Origin: DASQHW01 sp963837155
Lineage (GTDB): Bacteria; Actinomycetota; Acidimicrobiia; IMCC26256; PALSA-610
Direction of reading: 5' to 3'
Length of the DNA stretch: 64,000 bases
Assembly: GCA_963837155.1 (NCBI GenBank)
Contig: CAWIMB010000002.1
Location: forward strand, 3,844,001-3,908,000
Part shown: piece by piece, positions 29,849 through 37,032 of the stretch
How the letters are laid out: each line of letters starts with the position of its first letter
Numbering within the stretch: position 1 is the first letter of the stretch
Made by a program: the position numbers and the translations under genes
Notes under the pieces: model-generated
The model's database searches: none
The model's input: the letters and a program-made list of their open reading frames with translations, nothing else
Told to the model about the DNA's origin: nothing

Positions 29849-29971
29849 CTGAGTCTCCTTCGTTGTCGGTGTGGCGTCTTCGATTCGGTGTCGCGCACGG
29901 TACGGGGGGTAGTCGGCGGGATCATGAGGCGAACACCTCATCTTCGGAGAATTCCCTCGTAGCCTCTGGGC

Positions 29972-31537
29972 GTGGATCGAGTCGACGTCCCCGAGACGAT
30001 TCGGATGGCGGAGTTGCTGGCAGCCCTGTCGCTTGGGATCGATCTTGGTTTCGGTCAGCCGATGGAGCACGTGTTGCGTCAGTGCCGCATCGCGCTGCGC
30101 GTGTGCGAGCTGCTCGGCCTCGGCGACGACGAGCGCGTCGCGGTCTACTACACGGCGCTGCTCGTGAATGTGGGATGCCATACCGATGCCTACGAGCAGG
30201 CCTATTGGTGCGGCGACGACATCGCGATGAAGGCCACGAAGTACGAGCACGAGCCGTTCAGCATCGGTGACATCGCGGCCATGCTGCGGCTGCTCGGATC
30301 CGGGTCCACGCCGTTGCACCGCCTGCGGGTGGCGTTCGACTTCGCGATCTCGGGCCGCAAGGAAGTCGACGGGATGATCGCCGGCCACGCGAAGCTGGCC
30401 CGATCGCTCGCGGAGGAACTCGGCCTGCCCGACTCGGTGCTCGCCTCACTCGGCGCTTCCTACGAGCGCTGGGACGGTAAGGGCTGGCCTGGCGACCTCG
30501 CGGGCGAAGACATCCCGATGGCATCGCGCATTGCCCAGCTGGCGGAGTTCGCGGAGGTCGCGCACCGCACAGGGGGTATCGACGCTGCGCGTGCGATCGC
30601 GCAGCGTCGCGCGGGGAAGCAGTTCGATCCCGATCTTGTCGCGGTGCTCGTCGCCGATGCGGAGAAGGTGTTCAACGGCATCGACGAACTGGGATCGTGG
30701 GACGCGGTGATCGACGGTGAGCCCGCACTTACTGTCGTTCTCGCGCCGGCCGAGTGCGACGCGGCACTCGAGGCCATCGCCCGATTCGTCGATCTGAAGT
30801 CGCCTTATCGGCTCGGTCACTCCGCTGCGGTCGCCGAGCTCGCCGCGGCCGCAGGCCGACACCTCGGCGTGCGAGACGACGAGGCCCACGCGCTCTATCG
30901 GGCCGGGCTCGTGATGAGCTATGGGAACCTCGGCGTGTCCAATGCGATCTGGGACAAGCACGGATCACTCACTGCCGGCGAATGGGAGCTCGTCCGCCTG
31001 GCACCGCACCTCACCGAACGGATGCTCCACCAATCGGAAGCACTCGCGGCTGTGGGGCGCATTGCAGTGCAGCATCGCGAACGACTCGACGGCTCCGGAT
31101 ACCCGCGCAGCCTCATGGGACCGGCGATCACCCGCGCCGGTCGCATCCTCGCCGTCGCCGACGCGTACCAAGCGATGCGGGAGCCACGCCCGTACCGTGA
31201 CACGAGAAGCGCCGAGGAAGCAGCCCGCGAGCTTCGCGCCGAGGTCAGTGCCGGTCGCCTCGACGCGGCCGCCGTCGACGCGGTCTTGCGCGCCGCCGGG
31301 CACCACGTCGGACGACGCCGCGACGGACCCGCGGGCCTCACCGCCCGTGAGGTCGAAGTGCTGCGTCTCCTCGCGCGAGGCATGTCCACGAAGCAGATCG
31401 CACGCGAGCTCGTCATCACACCGAAGACTGCAGCGAACCACGTCGAGCACATCTACACGAAGATCGGAGCGTCGAGTCGAGCCACCGCGAGCCTCTTCGC
31501 GATGCAACACGGCCTGCTTCCCGACTCGTCAACCTGA
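29972..31537 (+). CDS. Degenerate HD-GYP domain protein with C-terminal LuxR HTH
   Basis: 521 residues, GTG start. There are two HD-GYP-like halves: the first has ERWDGKGWPGDLAGEDIP, the second HRERLDGSGYPRSLMGPAIT and GRILAVADAYQAM. The second half lacks the metal-binding HD pair: the place of LLHDIGKLGV reads GLVMSYGNLGV, so phosphodiesterase activity is doubtful. Residues about 455-515 are a LuxR/GerE HTH (LTAREVEVLRLLARGMSTKQ, TPKTAANHVEHIYTKIG). This suggests a transcription factor whose HD-GYP part senses a ligand. The same architecture occurs in mycobacteria and other actinobacteria. Confidence 0.85.
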   Translation: MDRVDVPETIRMAELLAALSLGIDLGFGQPMEHVLRQCRIALRVCELLGLGDDERVAVYYTALLVNVGCHTDAYEQAYWCGDDIAMKATKYEHEPFSIGDIAAMLRLLGSGSTPLHRLRVAFDFAISGRKEVDGMIAGHAKLARSLAEELGLPDSVLASLGASYERWDGKGWPGDLAGEDIPMASRIAQLAEFAEVAHRTGGIDAARAIAQRRAGKQFDPDLVAVLVADAEKVFNGIDELGSWDAVIDGEPALTVVLAPAECDAALEAIARFVDLKSPYRLGHSAAVAELAAAAGRHLGVRDDEAHALYRAGLVMSYGNLGVSNAIWDKHGSLTAGEWELVRLAPHLTERMLHQSEALAAVGRIAVQHRERLDGSGYPRSLMGPAITRAGRILAVADAYQAMREPRPYRDTRSAEEAARELRAEVSAGRLDAAAVDAVLRAAGHHVGRRRDGPAGLTAREVEVLRLLARGMSTKQIARELVITPKTAANHVEHIYTKIGASSRATASLFAMQHGLLPDSST

Positions 31538-31620
31538 CATCATGGCCGTGCAGGTCTCCCCGCAGTTCGCCGTGCTCGGCGATCGCGCGAGCCGGGAGAC
31601 ACCGCCCTCGACCACGACGA

Positions 31621-31654
31621 AGCCCTGGCCCGGAAATGAATCCTGACCAGGGCT
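31621..31654. terminator. Hairpin between LuxR gene and tRNA fragment
   Basis: AGCCCTGG (31621-31628) pairs perfectly with CCAGGGCT (31647-31654) around an 18-base loop. It sits 7 bp beyond the 3-prime end of the truncated tRNA copy, the same relative place as the hairpin beyond the intact tRNA at 41800-41825. It may be the ancestral terminator of the tRNA gene before integration, or the terminator of the HD-GYP/LuxR gene. Confidence 0.5.
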
Positions 31655-31660
31655 CTCGCG

Positions 31661-31710
31661 ATGGTGGCGGGGGCAGGATTTGAACCTGCGACCTTCGGGT
31701 TATGAGCCCG
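31661..31710 (-). repeat. 3-prime fragment of initiator tRNA-fMet gene, left attachment repeat
   Basis: These 50 bp match 41841-41890 at 48 positions and contain the anticodon arm, variable loop, T arm, acceptor 3-prime strand and CCA of the initiator tRNA. The 5-prime half (acceptor 5-prime strand, D arm) is absent; identity stops at 31710. The two differences (31674, 31688) are a compensating base pair in the T stem (C-G here, U-A in the full gene). This is the expected remnant at the far end of an element integrated into the 3-prime half of a tRNA gene. Confidence 0.85.
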
Positions 31711-31980
31711 CGAAAGGTGCTCTCCCCTACTCCCTGTTAGTCCCGCGCAGTACGTCTGACAAGGCGTTTCGCTGCGTCGTCGCGACGTCTACTCCCGTCG
31801 CTCCCATGAAGTACCGGGAAGATCGGAACCATTCACGGCACGACGCACAATGCAGAAAGCAGGCGCCCCGCCGCGCGGCACGTAACTATCTTGCCGCGGA
31901 GGTGGCGGTCCCGGACGCCGGCGGTCCTCGCGGGCGAGCTGCGGATGCGGGTGCGGGCAGGTCATAACTGGTGCGGACTT
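31711..31980. other. Non-coding stretch at island left end
   Basis: No convincing gene on either strand. Short open frames here have arginine-rich, low-complexity translations typical of antisense noise. With the upstream hairpin and tRNA fragment it makes a gene-free stretch of about 440 bp. No integrase remnant was recognised. Confidence 0.5.
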
Positions 31981-33309
31981 TCAGCGGTGTGCCAACCATC
32001 GCCGCACATGCGGTGTGAGGGCGGTCGCGAGAGTCGGCGCCTCGAGCTCGTGGAGCTCGTAGGTCGCCCGCCGGACCGGATGCCCGGCGTCGACGAAATG
32101 TGCGAGGTCGATCGGTGTGCCGGCGACGACGACATCACATGGTGTGGCGCGGATCGTGTCGGCCAGGTCGGCGAGTTGCTCGTCGCCATAACCCATGGCC
32201 GGCAGTACCGGTCCGATGTGGGGATAGGCCGCGAACGTCTCGGCGATCGAGCCCACTGCGTACGGACGCGGGTCGACGAGAACTGTCGCCCCGGCCTCGC
32301 GTGCCGCCACGGTTCCGGCTCCGAACGCCATGCCGCCGTGGGTGATCGTTGGTCCGTCTTCGACAACGAGCACACGCGCGCCTGCGAGCGACGGCCCGGG
32401 TTCGAGCGTGACCGGCGATGCCGCCCGGATGACAACGGCACTGGGATTGAGCGTCTGAACGTCCGCGACAACCTCGGCGACGGCCGCCCGGTTGGCGCTG
32501 TCCACTTTGTTGACGACGATCACGTCGGCCATGCGTACGTTCGTCTCGCCCGGGTAGTACCTGCGCTCGTGGCCGGGTCGGAGCGGATCCGTGACCGTGA
32601 TCAGCACGTCGGGCATAAAGAACGAGAAGTCGTTGTTGCCGCCGTCCCAGATGATCACCTCGGCGTCCCGCTCGGCTCGCTCGAGCACGTCGCGGTAGTC
32701 GACGCCCGCGTACACGATCATGCCCAATCGGACCGGCGTTTCGTATTCCTCGCGCTCTTCGATGGTCGGGTGTGACGCGTCGATGTCGTCGAGCGTTGCG
32801 AAGCGTTGGACGCGCATGCGTTCCAAGTCGCCGTACGGCATCGGATGACGTACGAGCGCGACGCGCAGGCCCGCGTCAAGCAGGATCTGCCCGACGCGCC
32901 GGCTCGTCTGGCTCTTGCCCACGCCGGTACGCACACCGCACACCGCGACGACCGGCTTCGATGCGCGCAACATCGTCGCTTTCGGGCCGAGGAGCCGGTA
33001 GTCGGCACCCGCCGCGAGCGCGACCGACGCCTTGTGCATCACGTCGTCGTACGACAGGTCGGAGTAAGCGAGCACGACCTCGTCGACCTGCTCCCGCCGG
33101 AGGATCTCGGGGAGGTCGGCTTCGGGACGGATGCGGATCCCTTCGGGATACAGCGGCCCGGCGAGCGAGGCTGGGTAGACGCGGTGGTCGATGCCGGGGA
33201 TCTGGGCCGCGGTGAAGGCCACTACGTCCGTCGTCGGGTCATCGCGATAGACCATATTGAAGTTGTGAAAGTCGCGACCGCCGGCGCCCAGAATGACGAC
33301 CCTGCGCAT
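31981..33309 (-). CDS. Cyclic 2,3-diphosphoglycerate synthetase-like GTPase/ATPase
   Basis: 442 residues, ATG at 33309 preceded by GAGGAGG. The N-terminal Rossmann part (RRVVILGAGGRDFHNFNMVY) is followed at 125-134 by a P-loop, CGVRTGVGKSQTSRR. Further motifs are WDGGNNDFSFFMPDVLITV and ADVIVVNKVDSA, which resembles the NKxD guanine-specificity motif. This matches the bacterial homologs of archaeal cyclic-DPG synthetase. Whether the bacterial enzymes make cDPG is not known to me. The start codon lies within the 5-prime end of the divergent carbamate kinase gene. Confidence 0.75.
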   Translation of the reverse strand: MRRVVILGAGGRDFHNFNMVYRDDPTTDVVAFTAAQIPGIDHRVYPASLAGPLYPEGIRIRPEADLPEILRREQVDEVVLAYSDLSYDDVMHKASVALAAGADYRLLGPKATMLRASKPVVAVCGVRTGVGKSQTSRRVGQILLDAGLRVALVRHPMPYGDLERMRVQRFATLDDIDASHPTIEEREEYETPVRLGMIVYAGVDYRDVLERAERDAEVIIWDGGNNDFSFFMPDVLITVTDPLRPGHERRYYPGETNVRMADVIVVNKVDSANRAAVAEVVADVQTLNPSAVVIRAASPVTLEPGPSLAGARVLVVEDGPTITHGGMAFGAGTVAAREAGATVLVDPRPYAVGSIAETFAAYPHIGPVLPAMGYGDEQLADLADTIRATPCDVVVAGTPIDLAHFVDAGHPVRRATYELHELEAPTLATALTPHVRRWLAHR

Positions 33310-34246
33310 GATCCCTCCTCGGCGAGATGACTCGCTGCTGATTGTCGCGGCACTGGGCGGCAACGCGCTTCTCCGACGCGGGCAACCGCTCGACGCGGAG
33401 GTCCAGCGCGAGAACGTGCACGCCGCGGCTGTCATCCTCGCGGACCTCGCCGGCTCGCACCGTTTGGTGATCGTCCATGGGAACGGCCCGCAGATCGGTC
33501 TGCTCGCGCTCCAGAGCGAGGCATACCGCGACGTCCGCGCCTACCCGCTCGACATCCTCGGCGCCGAGACCGAAGGGATGATCGGCTATCTCCTCGAACG
33601 AGAACTCGCGAACGCGCTGACCGGGCGCGAGATCGTCGCGTTGCTCACACAAGTCGTCGTCGACGTGCGGGACCCCGCATTTGCCACCCCGACCAAACCG
33701 ATCGGGCCCATGTATCGCGAGGATGAGGCGCGGCGGCTTGCATCCGAACGCGGCTGGGTCGTCGCCCCCGACGGCGCGGGGTGGCGTCGTGTCGTGGCAT
33801 CTCCCCGACCGAGCACGATCGTCGAGCTCTCGGCCATCCGGATCCTCCTCGACGCGGGTGTCATCGTGGTAGCCGCCGGCGGCGGAGGAATACCGATCGT
33901 CTTCGACGGCAACGGCGCGCGTCGCGGAGTGGAAGCAGTGATCGACAAGGACTGGGCTGCCGCGGTTCTTGCACACGCGCTCGGCGCGGACACGCTGCTC
34001 CTTCTCACCGACGTTCCTGCTGTGGAACTCGACTGGGACACACCCATTTCGCGGCCGATCGATCGCAGCACGCCGCACGAGCTCGAGGCCCTACGCTTCG
34101 CGCCCGGCTCCATGGGCCCAAAGGTCGATGCGGCGTGCTGGTTCGTGTCAGAGAGCGGGAAGTGCGCGGCCATCGGAGCGATCTCCGACGCGGCCGCCAT
34201 GCTCCGGGGCGACGCCGGCACCCGCATCGAACCCGACGTCAACTGA
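33308..34246 (+). CDS. arcC: Carbamate kinase
   Basis: About 312 residues, 317 if the ATG at 33293 is used. Family motifs are complete: LGGNALLRRG, VIVHGNGPQIGLLALQ, AAGGGGIPIVFDG and VEAVIDKDWAAAVLA, with GSMGPKVDAA near the end. The enzyme reversibly makes ATP and carbamate from carbamoyl phosphate. No arginine deiminase or ornithine carbamoyltransferase gene is adjacent, so the source of carbamoyl phosphate is unclear. It is divergent from the cDPG-synthetase-like gene, and the two 5-prime ends touch or overlap, so promoters must lie inside coding sequence. Confidence 0.88.
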   Translation: MIPPRRDDSLLIVAALGGNALLRRGQPLDAEVQRENVHAAAVILADLAGSHRLVIVHGNGPQIGLLALQSEAYRDVRAYPLDILGAETEGMIGYLLERELANALTGREIVALLTQVVVDVRDPAFATPTKPIGPMYREDEARRLASERGWVVAPDGAGWRRVVASPRPSTIVELSAIRILLDAGVIVVAAGGGGIPIVFDGNGARRGVEAVIDKDWAAAVLAHALGADTLLLLTDVPAVELDWDTPISRPIDRSTPHELEALRFAPGSMGPKVDAACWFVSESGKCAAIGAISDAAAMLRGDAGTRIEPDVN

Positions 34247-34321
34247 CGGGTAGATCCGAAGGTCCGTGCACGCTCGCCCAATTCGTCGACTCGCCCAACG
34301 AACGTGCGGTCGCGTTTCGTC

Positions 34322-34530
34322 TCACACGCCGGTCGGGAAGGTCTCAGGCGGCTCGCCGCGATCCCACGTTGCCGTGCGCTCGAGGGGCTCGAGTGCACGC
34401 GTGCGATCCAGATGGATCACCGCGTCGAACTGGTCGGCGAGGCGAGCCTCAAAGTAGTGACTCTGCCGCTCGGTCTCGGGACGGTAGATGACGCCGATCG
34501 CCCGTTCGAGCCGGGGTACTTGCGTCGCCC
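34322..34530 (-). pseudogene. C-terminal fragment of an erythromycin esterase-family protein
   Basis: The leftward frame ending at 34322 reads PRLERAIGVIYRPETERQ, SHYFEARLADQFDAVIHLDR and ALEPLERT, the characteristic end of the erythromycin esterase/succinoglycan-type family (about 65 residues of a usual 420). All N-terminal domains are missing. At about 34530 the sequence switches to the truncated methyltransferase that lies upstream on the same strand. It is a deletion fusion inside the island and cannot be functional. Confidence 0.7.
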
Positions 34531-34795
34531 TCCTGGAACGTCAGGTTCGTGAGACCCTCTCCTTTGCCCGACGATTCCCGGCCTCGACGAGGTTGCTCGC
34601 GATGTCGACGCCCAGCACCTCGGCCCCGAGTCGGGCGGCGGGAACTGCGGTCGTTCCGTCGCCGCATCCAAGGTCCAACACCTTGAGCCCTTTGGTGATG
34701 CCGAGTCGATTGACCAACTCCTCGCCGCTGTCTCGCATGCTCGCCGCGATGCGAGTGAAGTCGCCCTTTTCCCACAGTGCCTTGTTTGGATTCAC
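34531..34795 (-). pseudogene. N-terminal fragment of a second class I methyltransferase
   Basis: From a GTG at 34795, with AAGGAG before it: NPNKALWEKGDFTRIAASMR, then SAM motif I VLDLGCGDGTTAVPAARLGA and VLGVDIASNLVEAGNRRA, then LTNLTFQEGDA, where the gene stops. Only about 85 of the expected 270 residues exist. A missing base near 34560 also breaks the frame. The family (common next to cyclic-ketone or arsenic genes) methylates small molecules. It directly follows the ArsM-like gene and was probably translated with it. Confidence 0.7.
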
Positions 34796-34808
34796 TGGAT
34801 CAGTCTCC

Positions 34809-35605
34809 TTATGACATTCGTTGAAACGATCCGTCGGGTTTCCCGCGAGGAACGCGTACCCGTAGACGTCGAAGGCCCGCGCCTTTTCTTGGCCCGTCGC
34901 GCCCGAGAACGTGTCGACTGGTGGGCCGATCTGTACGTCGACGAAGCCCATGTCTTCGAGCATCCGTTGCCAGCCCGCACGGGGCAGCCCGCCGGCAATT
35001 CAGCCGGTCCAGAGGTCGACATCACGCAGAGCCTCGGGTGGGACCGGTCGGCCGTTGGCGATGTCGGCGAACTGCAGGGTGCCTCCCGGTCGCAACACTC
35101 GGCGGATGTCACGGAAGACGGCGCGCTTGTCGGCGCAGAGATTGATCACGCCGTTCGAGATGACCACGTCGGCCCACGCGTCATCGACCGGGATGGCCTC
35201 TACGAGTCCATCGCGGAACTCGACGTGCGTGAGTCCGAGAGTCGTGGCGGTATCGCGCGACTTCTCCAACATCTCGGGCGTCATGTCGACGCCGACAACC
35301 TGACCCGACTCGCCAACCTGATCGGCCGCGATGAACGAATCGAACCCTGCGCCGGAGCCAAGGTCTACGACTCGCTCACTCGGAGCGAGGCGTCGCAGCG
35401 AGAACGGATTGCCAACACCGGCGAACGATTCAACGGCGCGGTCGGGCAGCGCGCCGACGACCGCGTCGTCATAGCCGAGTCGCGCTGCAAGCGGTCGGCC
35501 GGTGTGGAAGTGAAAGGTGGCGTGAGGCTCAACCGCGACCACGCGGTACTTCTCGCGCACCTGTTCCCGCAGGAGATCTTGATCGACCAACAGATCCTCG
35601 GTCAT
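34809..35605 (-). CDS. arsM: ArsM-like methyltransferase with in-frame UGA at conserved Cys (candidate selenoprotein)
   Basis: ATG 35605 overlaps the stop of the ArsR-rhodanese gene (ATGA). SAM motif I is VVDLGSGAGFDSFIAADQVG, then GVDMTPEMLEKSRDTA and VLRPGGTLQFADIANGR, the pattern of arsenite methyltransferases. In the stretch DLWTG-x-IAGGLP the position x, cysteine in the family, is TGA (35002-35000, codon 202). The frame is open and family-like beyond it: GWQRMLEDMGFVDVQIGPP, ARAFDVYGYAFLA. A hairpin follows the UGA. If one base is missing near 34845 the gene stops at TAA 34809; as given the frame runs on into the next gene. Either Sec is inserted, or it is a nonsense mutation. Confidence 0.7.
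34967..34998 (-). promoter_or_regulatory. SECIS-like stem-loop after the UGA codon
   Basis: Counting from the base after UGA: an outer stem UUGCC (2-6) with GGCAA (29-33), and an inner stem GCCC (15-18) with GGGC (24-27) closing the loop CGUGC. The apical loop starts 18 nt after UGA and has G in its first two positions, within the limits described for bacterial SECIS elements. The internal loop is asymmetric. Folding was done by eye. Confidence 0.45.
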
Positions 35606-36279
35606 TGCGCAACCTCCACACCAGTAGCGACCGCCAGCCCCGCACGCCGCCATTCCGGAAACCCGTCCTCCAGCCGTCGCGCACGGACCCCGCGCCGCCC
35701 CAACGCTCGGACCGCATCATCGGCGTACACACAGAACGGTCCACGGCAATACGCCACAACCTCGACATCCTTCGGAAGCTCTCGCAATCGCCTGCGCACC
35801 TCGTCGGGCGGCAACGACCGCGCACCCGGAATGTGACCCGCCTCGTACTCGCTGTGCGGGCGCACATCGATGACAACAACGTCACGTCGACGCAGGCGCG
35901 AAACAAGTTCGCCTCGGGTGATCGGCTCGATTTCGCTCCGGTCGCCGACGTACGCGGTAGCCAGCCGTTCGATTCCGGCGACATGTTCGACGGCCACGTC
36001 TCGCAACGCCGACCACAGCTCGCCGACGCGATCGCTACTCAGCGCGTAGAACACCCGCGTTCCCTCGCGCCGACTCGACAACAAACCGGCGCGCGTCAAC
36101 GCTTGCAGGTGATGCGACGTGTTCGCGACGCTCTGGTCGATCTCACCGGCGATCTCGTCGACCGACCGCTCGCCCTGCGCGAGCACGTCGACGATCTCGG
36201 CTCGCCGACCACTTGCCAGCGCCTTCGCTACCTCGGCGAAGGCGCTGAACAGGGCGTCCTTGGCTTCCCGATCGCTCAT
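35602..36279 (-). CDS. ArsR-type repressor fused to a rhodanese domain
   Basis: 225 residues. Residues 1-95 are an ArsR winged helix (LASGRRAEIVDVLAQGERSV, SVANTSHHLQALTRAGLLSS) without cysteines. Residues 115-220 are a rhodanese domain (VVVIDVRPHSEYEAGHIPGA) with the active loop YCRGPFC, two cysteines. Such fusions occur widely and are thought to sense sulfur or arsenic species through the rhodanese loop. It is the first gene of a coupled operon with the ArsM-like gene. A 28-bp inverted repeat 33 bp upstream is the likely operator and also faces the divergent sulfur operon. Confidence 0.88.
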   Translation of the reverse strand: MSDREAKDALFSAFAEVAKALASGRRAEIVDVLAQGERSVDEIAGEIDQSVANTSHHLQALTRAGLLSSRREGTRVFYALSSDRVGELWSALRDVAVEHVAGIERLATAYVGDRSEIEPITRGELVSRLRRRDVVVIDVRPHSEYEAGHIPGARSLPPDEVRRRLRELPKDVEVVAYCRGPFCVYADDAVRALGRRGVRARRLEDGFPEWRRAGLAVATGVEVAQ

Positions 36280-36311
36280 TGCCCACGATCCTGTTCCTCC
36301 GTGTCGCTGTG

Positions 36312-36339
36312 TGTCAAGTATTCAAATGAATACTTGACA
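36312..36339. promoter_or_regulatory. 28-bp perfect inverted repeat, operator between two divergent operons
   Basis: Arms TGTCAAGTATTC and its complement flank AAAT. The dyad is AT-rich in a GC-rich region, typical of ArsR-family sites. It ends in TTGACA (36334-36339), which with CAGGAT (36358-36363, 18-base spacer) forms a plausible rightward promoter. Repressor binding would therefore block the DUF1059 operon and probably its own leftward operon. Confidence 0.75.
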
Positions 36340-36363
36340 ATTCGCAGACCAACGGATCAGGAT
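36334..36363 (+). promoter_or_regulatory. Candidate promoter of the DUF1059-dioxygenase-MFS operon
   Basis: TTGACA at 36334-36339 and CAGGAT at 36358-36363 with an 18-base spacer, about 30 bp before the ATG of the DUF1059 gene. The -35 element is part of the inverted-repeat operator. Confidence 0.5.
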
Positions 36364-36391
36364 GAGGGCCGCGAAGCTGAAGGAGGGGACC

Positions 36392-36555
36392 ATGCGAGCG
36401 CTCGACTGTCCGTGCGGACTGACTCTGACCGCCGAGAACGACGACATCTGTACACGCTCGGTCGTCAACACGCCGACGAGGATCACGCCGATCAGAACAT
36501 CACCGATGACTTCATTCGCGGCCACGTCCGCGACAACGCGCGCGACGTCGCCTAA
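36392..36555 (+). CDS. DUF1059 small protein (frameshifted)
   Basis: About 54 residues: MRALDCPCGLTLTAENDD, then after a one-base gap near 36447 LYTLGRQHADEDHADQ and FIRGHVRDNARDVA. The CPCG motif and two His-rich helices are the DUF1059 pattern, probably a metal-binding mini-protein. AGGAGGGG precedes the ATG. It is the first gene of the rightward operon controlled from the shared operator. The missing base may be a sequencing error. Confidence 0.7.
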
Positions 36556-36572
36556 CTCCGAAGCGAGAGCTG

Positions 36573-37032
36573 ATGCGTGACTTCTCTGCGACACAGTTCA
36601 TTCCGTTCGATCCGGACGGCGTGTTTCGGCTCATTAGCACGCCGGCGTTGCTGGCCGAGTGGAACCGCGCCATCGTTCGCGTCGTCGACGCTGCCAGCAC
36701 TGTTGAGCCCGGGCGTGGAGTGGGTCGTTCAACTCTCGGCGCTCGGACAGTCGTGGTCGAGCCGGTCGACGGTTCTCGAGCTCGACCCGGATACGCGACA
36801 TTTCGCGTACCGGTCGCAGACCGACGACGGCAACCCGTCGTACGCAGACTGGTCGTGGCAGGTCGCCGACGCACCCGGCGGGTGTGAGGTCACCGTGTCG
36901 TTCGCTCTGCATGCCGTCACGTTCTGGCGACGCGTGCTGCTCGCGAAAGTTCGAGCGCGGCAACTGCGCCAGCAAGAGCTCCCGGCGTCGCTGCGTGCGC
37001 TTGCGTCGCGGGCAGTGACTCCGGTCGATTGA
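36573..37032 (+). CDS. SRPBCC family protein (frameshifted)
   Basis: 152 residues after repair. FSATQFIPFDPDGVFRLIST, LLAEWNRAIVRVVDAA, then GVEWVVQLSALGQSWSSRST and YRSQTDDGNPSYADWSWQVA follow the START-like polyketide cyclase/SRPBCC layout. An extra G near 36711 breaks it. Its TGA overlaps the ATG of the metallo-beta-lactamase gene by one base, so the two are coupled. Ligand unknown; position implies a role in the island sulfur/metalloid response. Confidence 0.65.

Noticed and set aside
31680..31967. Rightward frame starting MNLRPSGYEP over the tRNA fragment
   Set aside because: This is the well-known false translation antisense to a tRNA gene, seen again at 41860.
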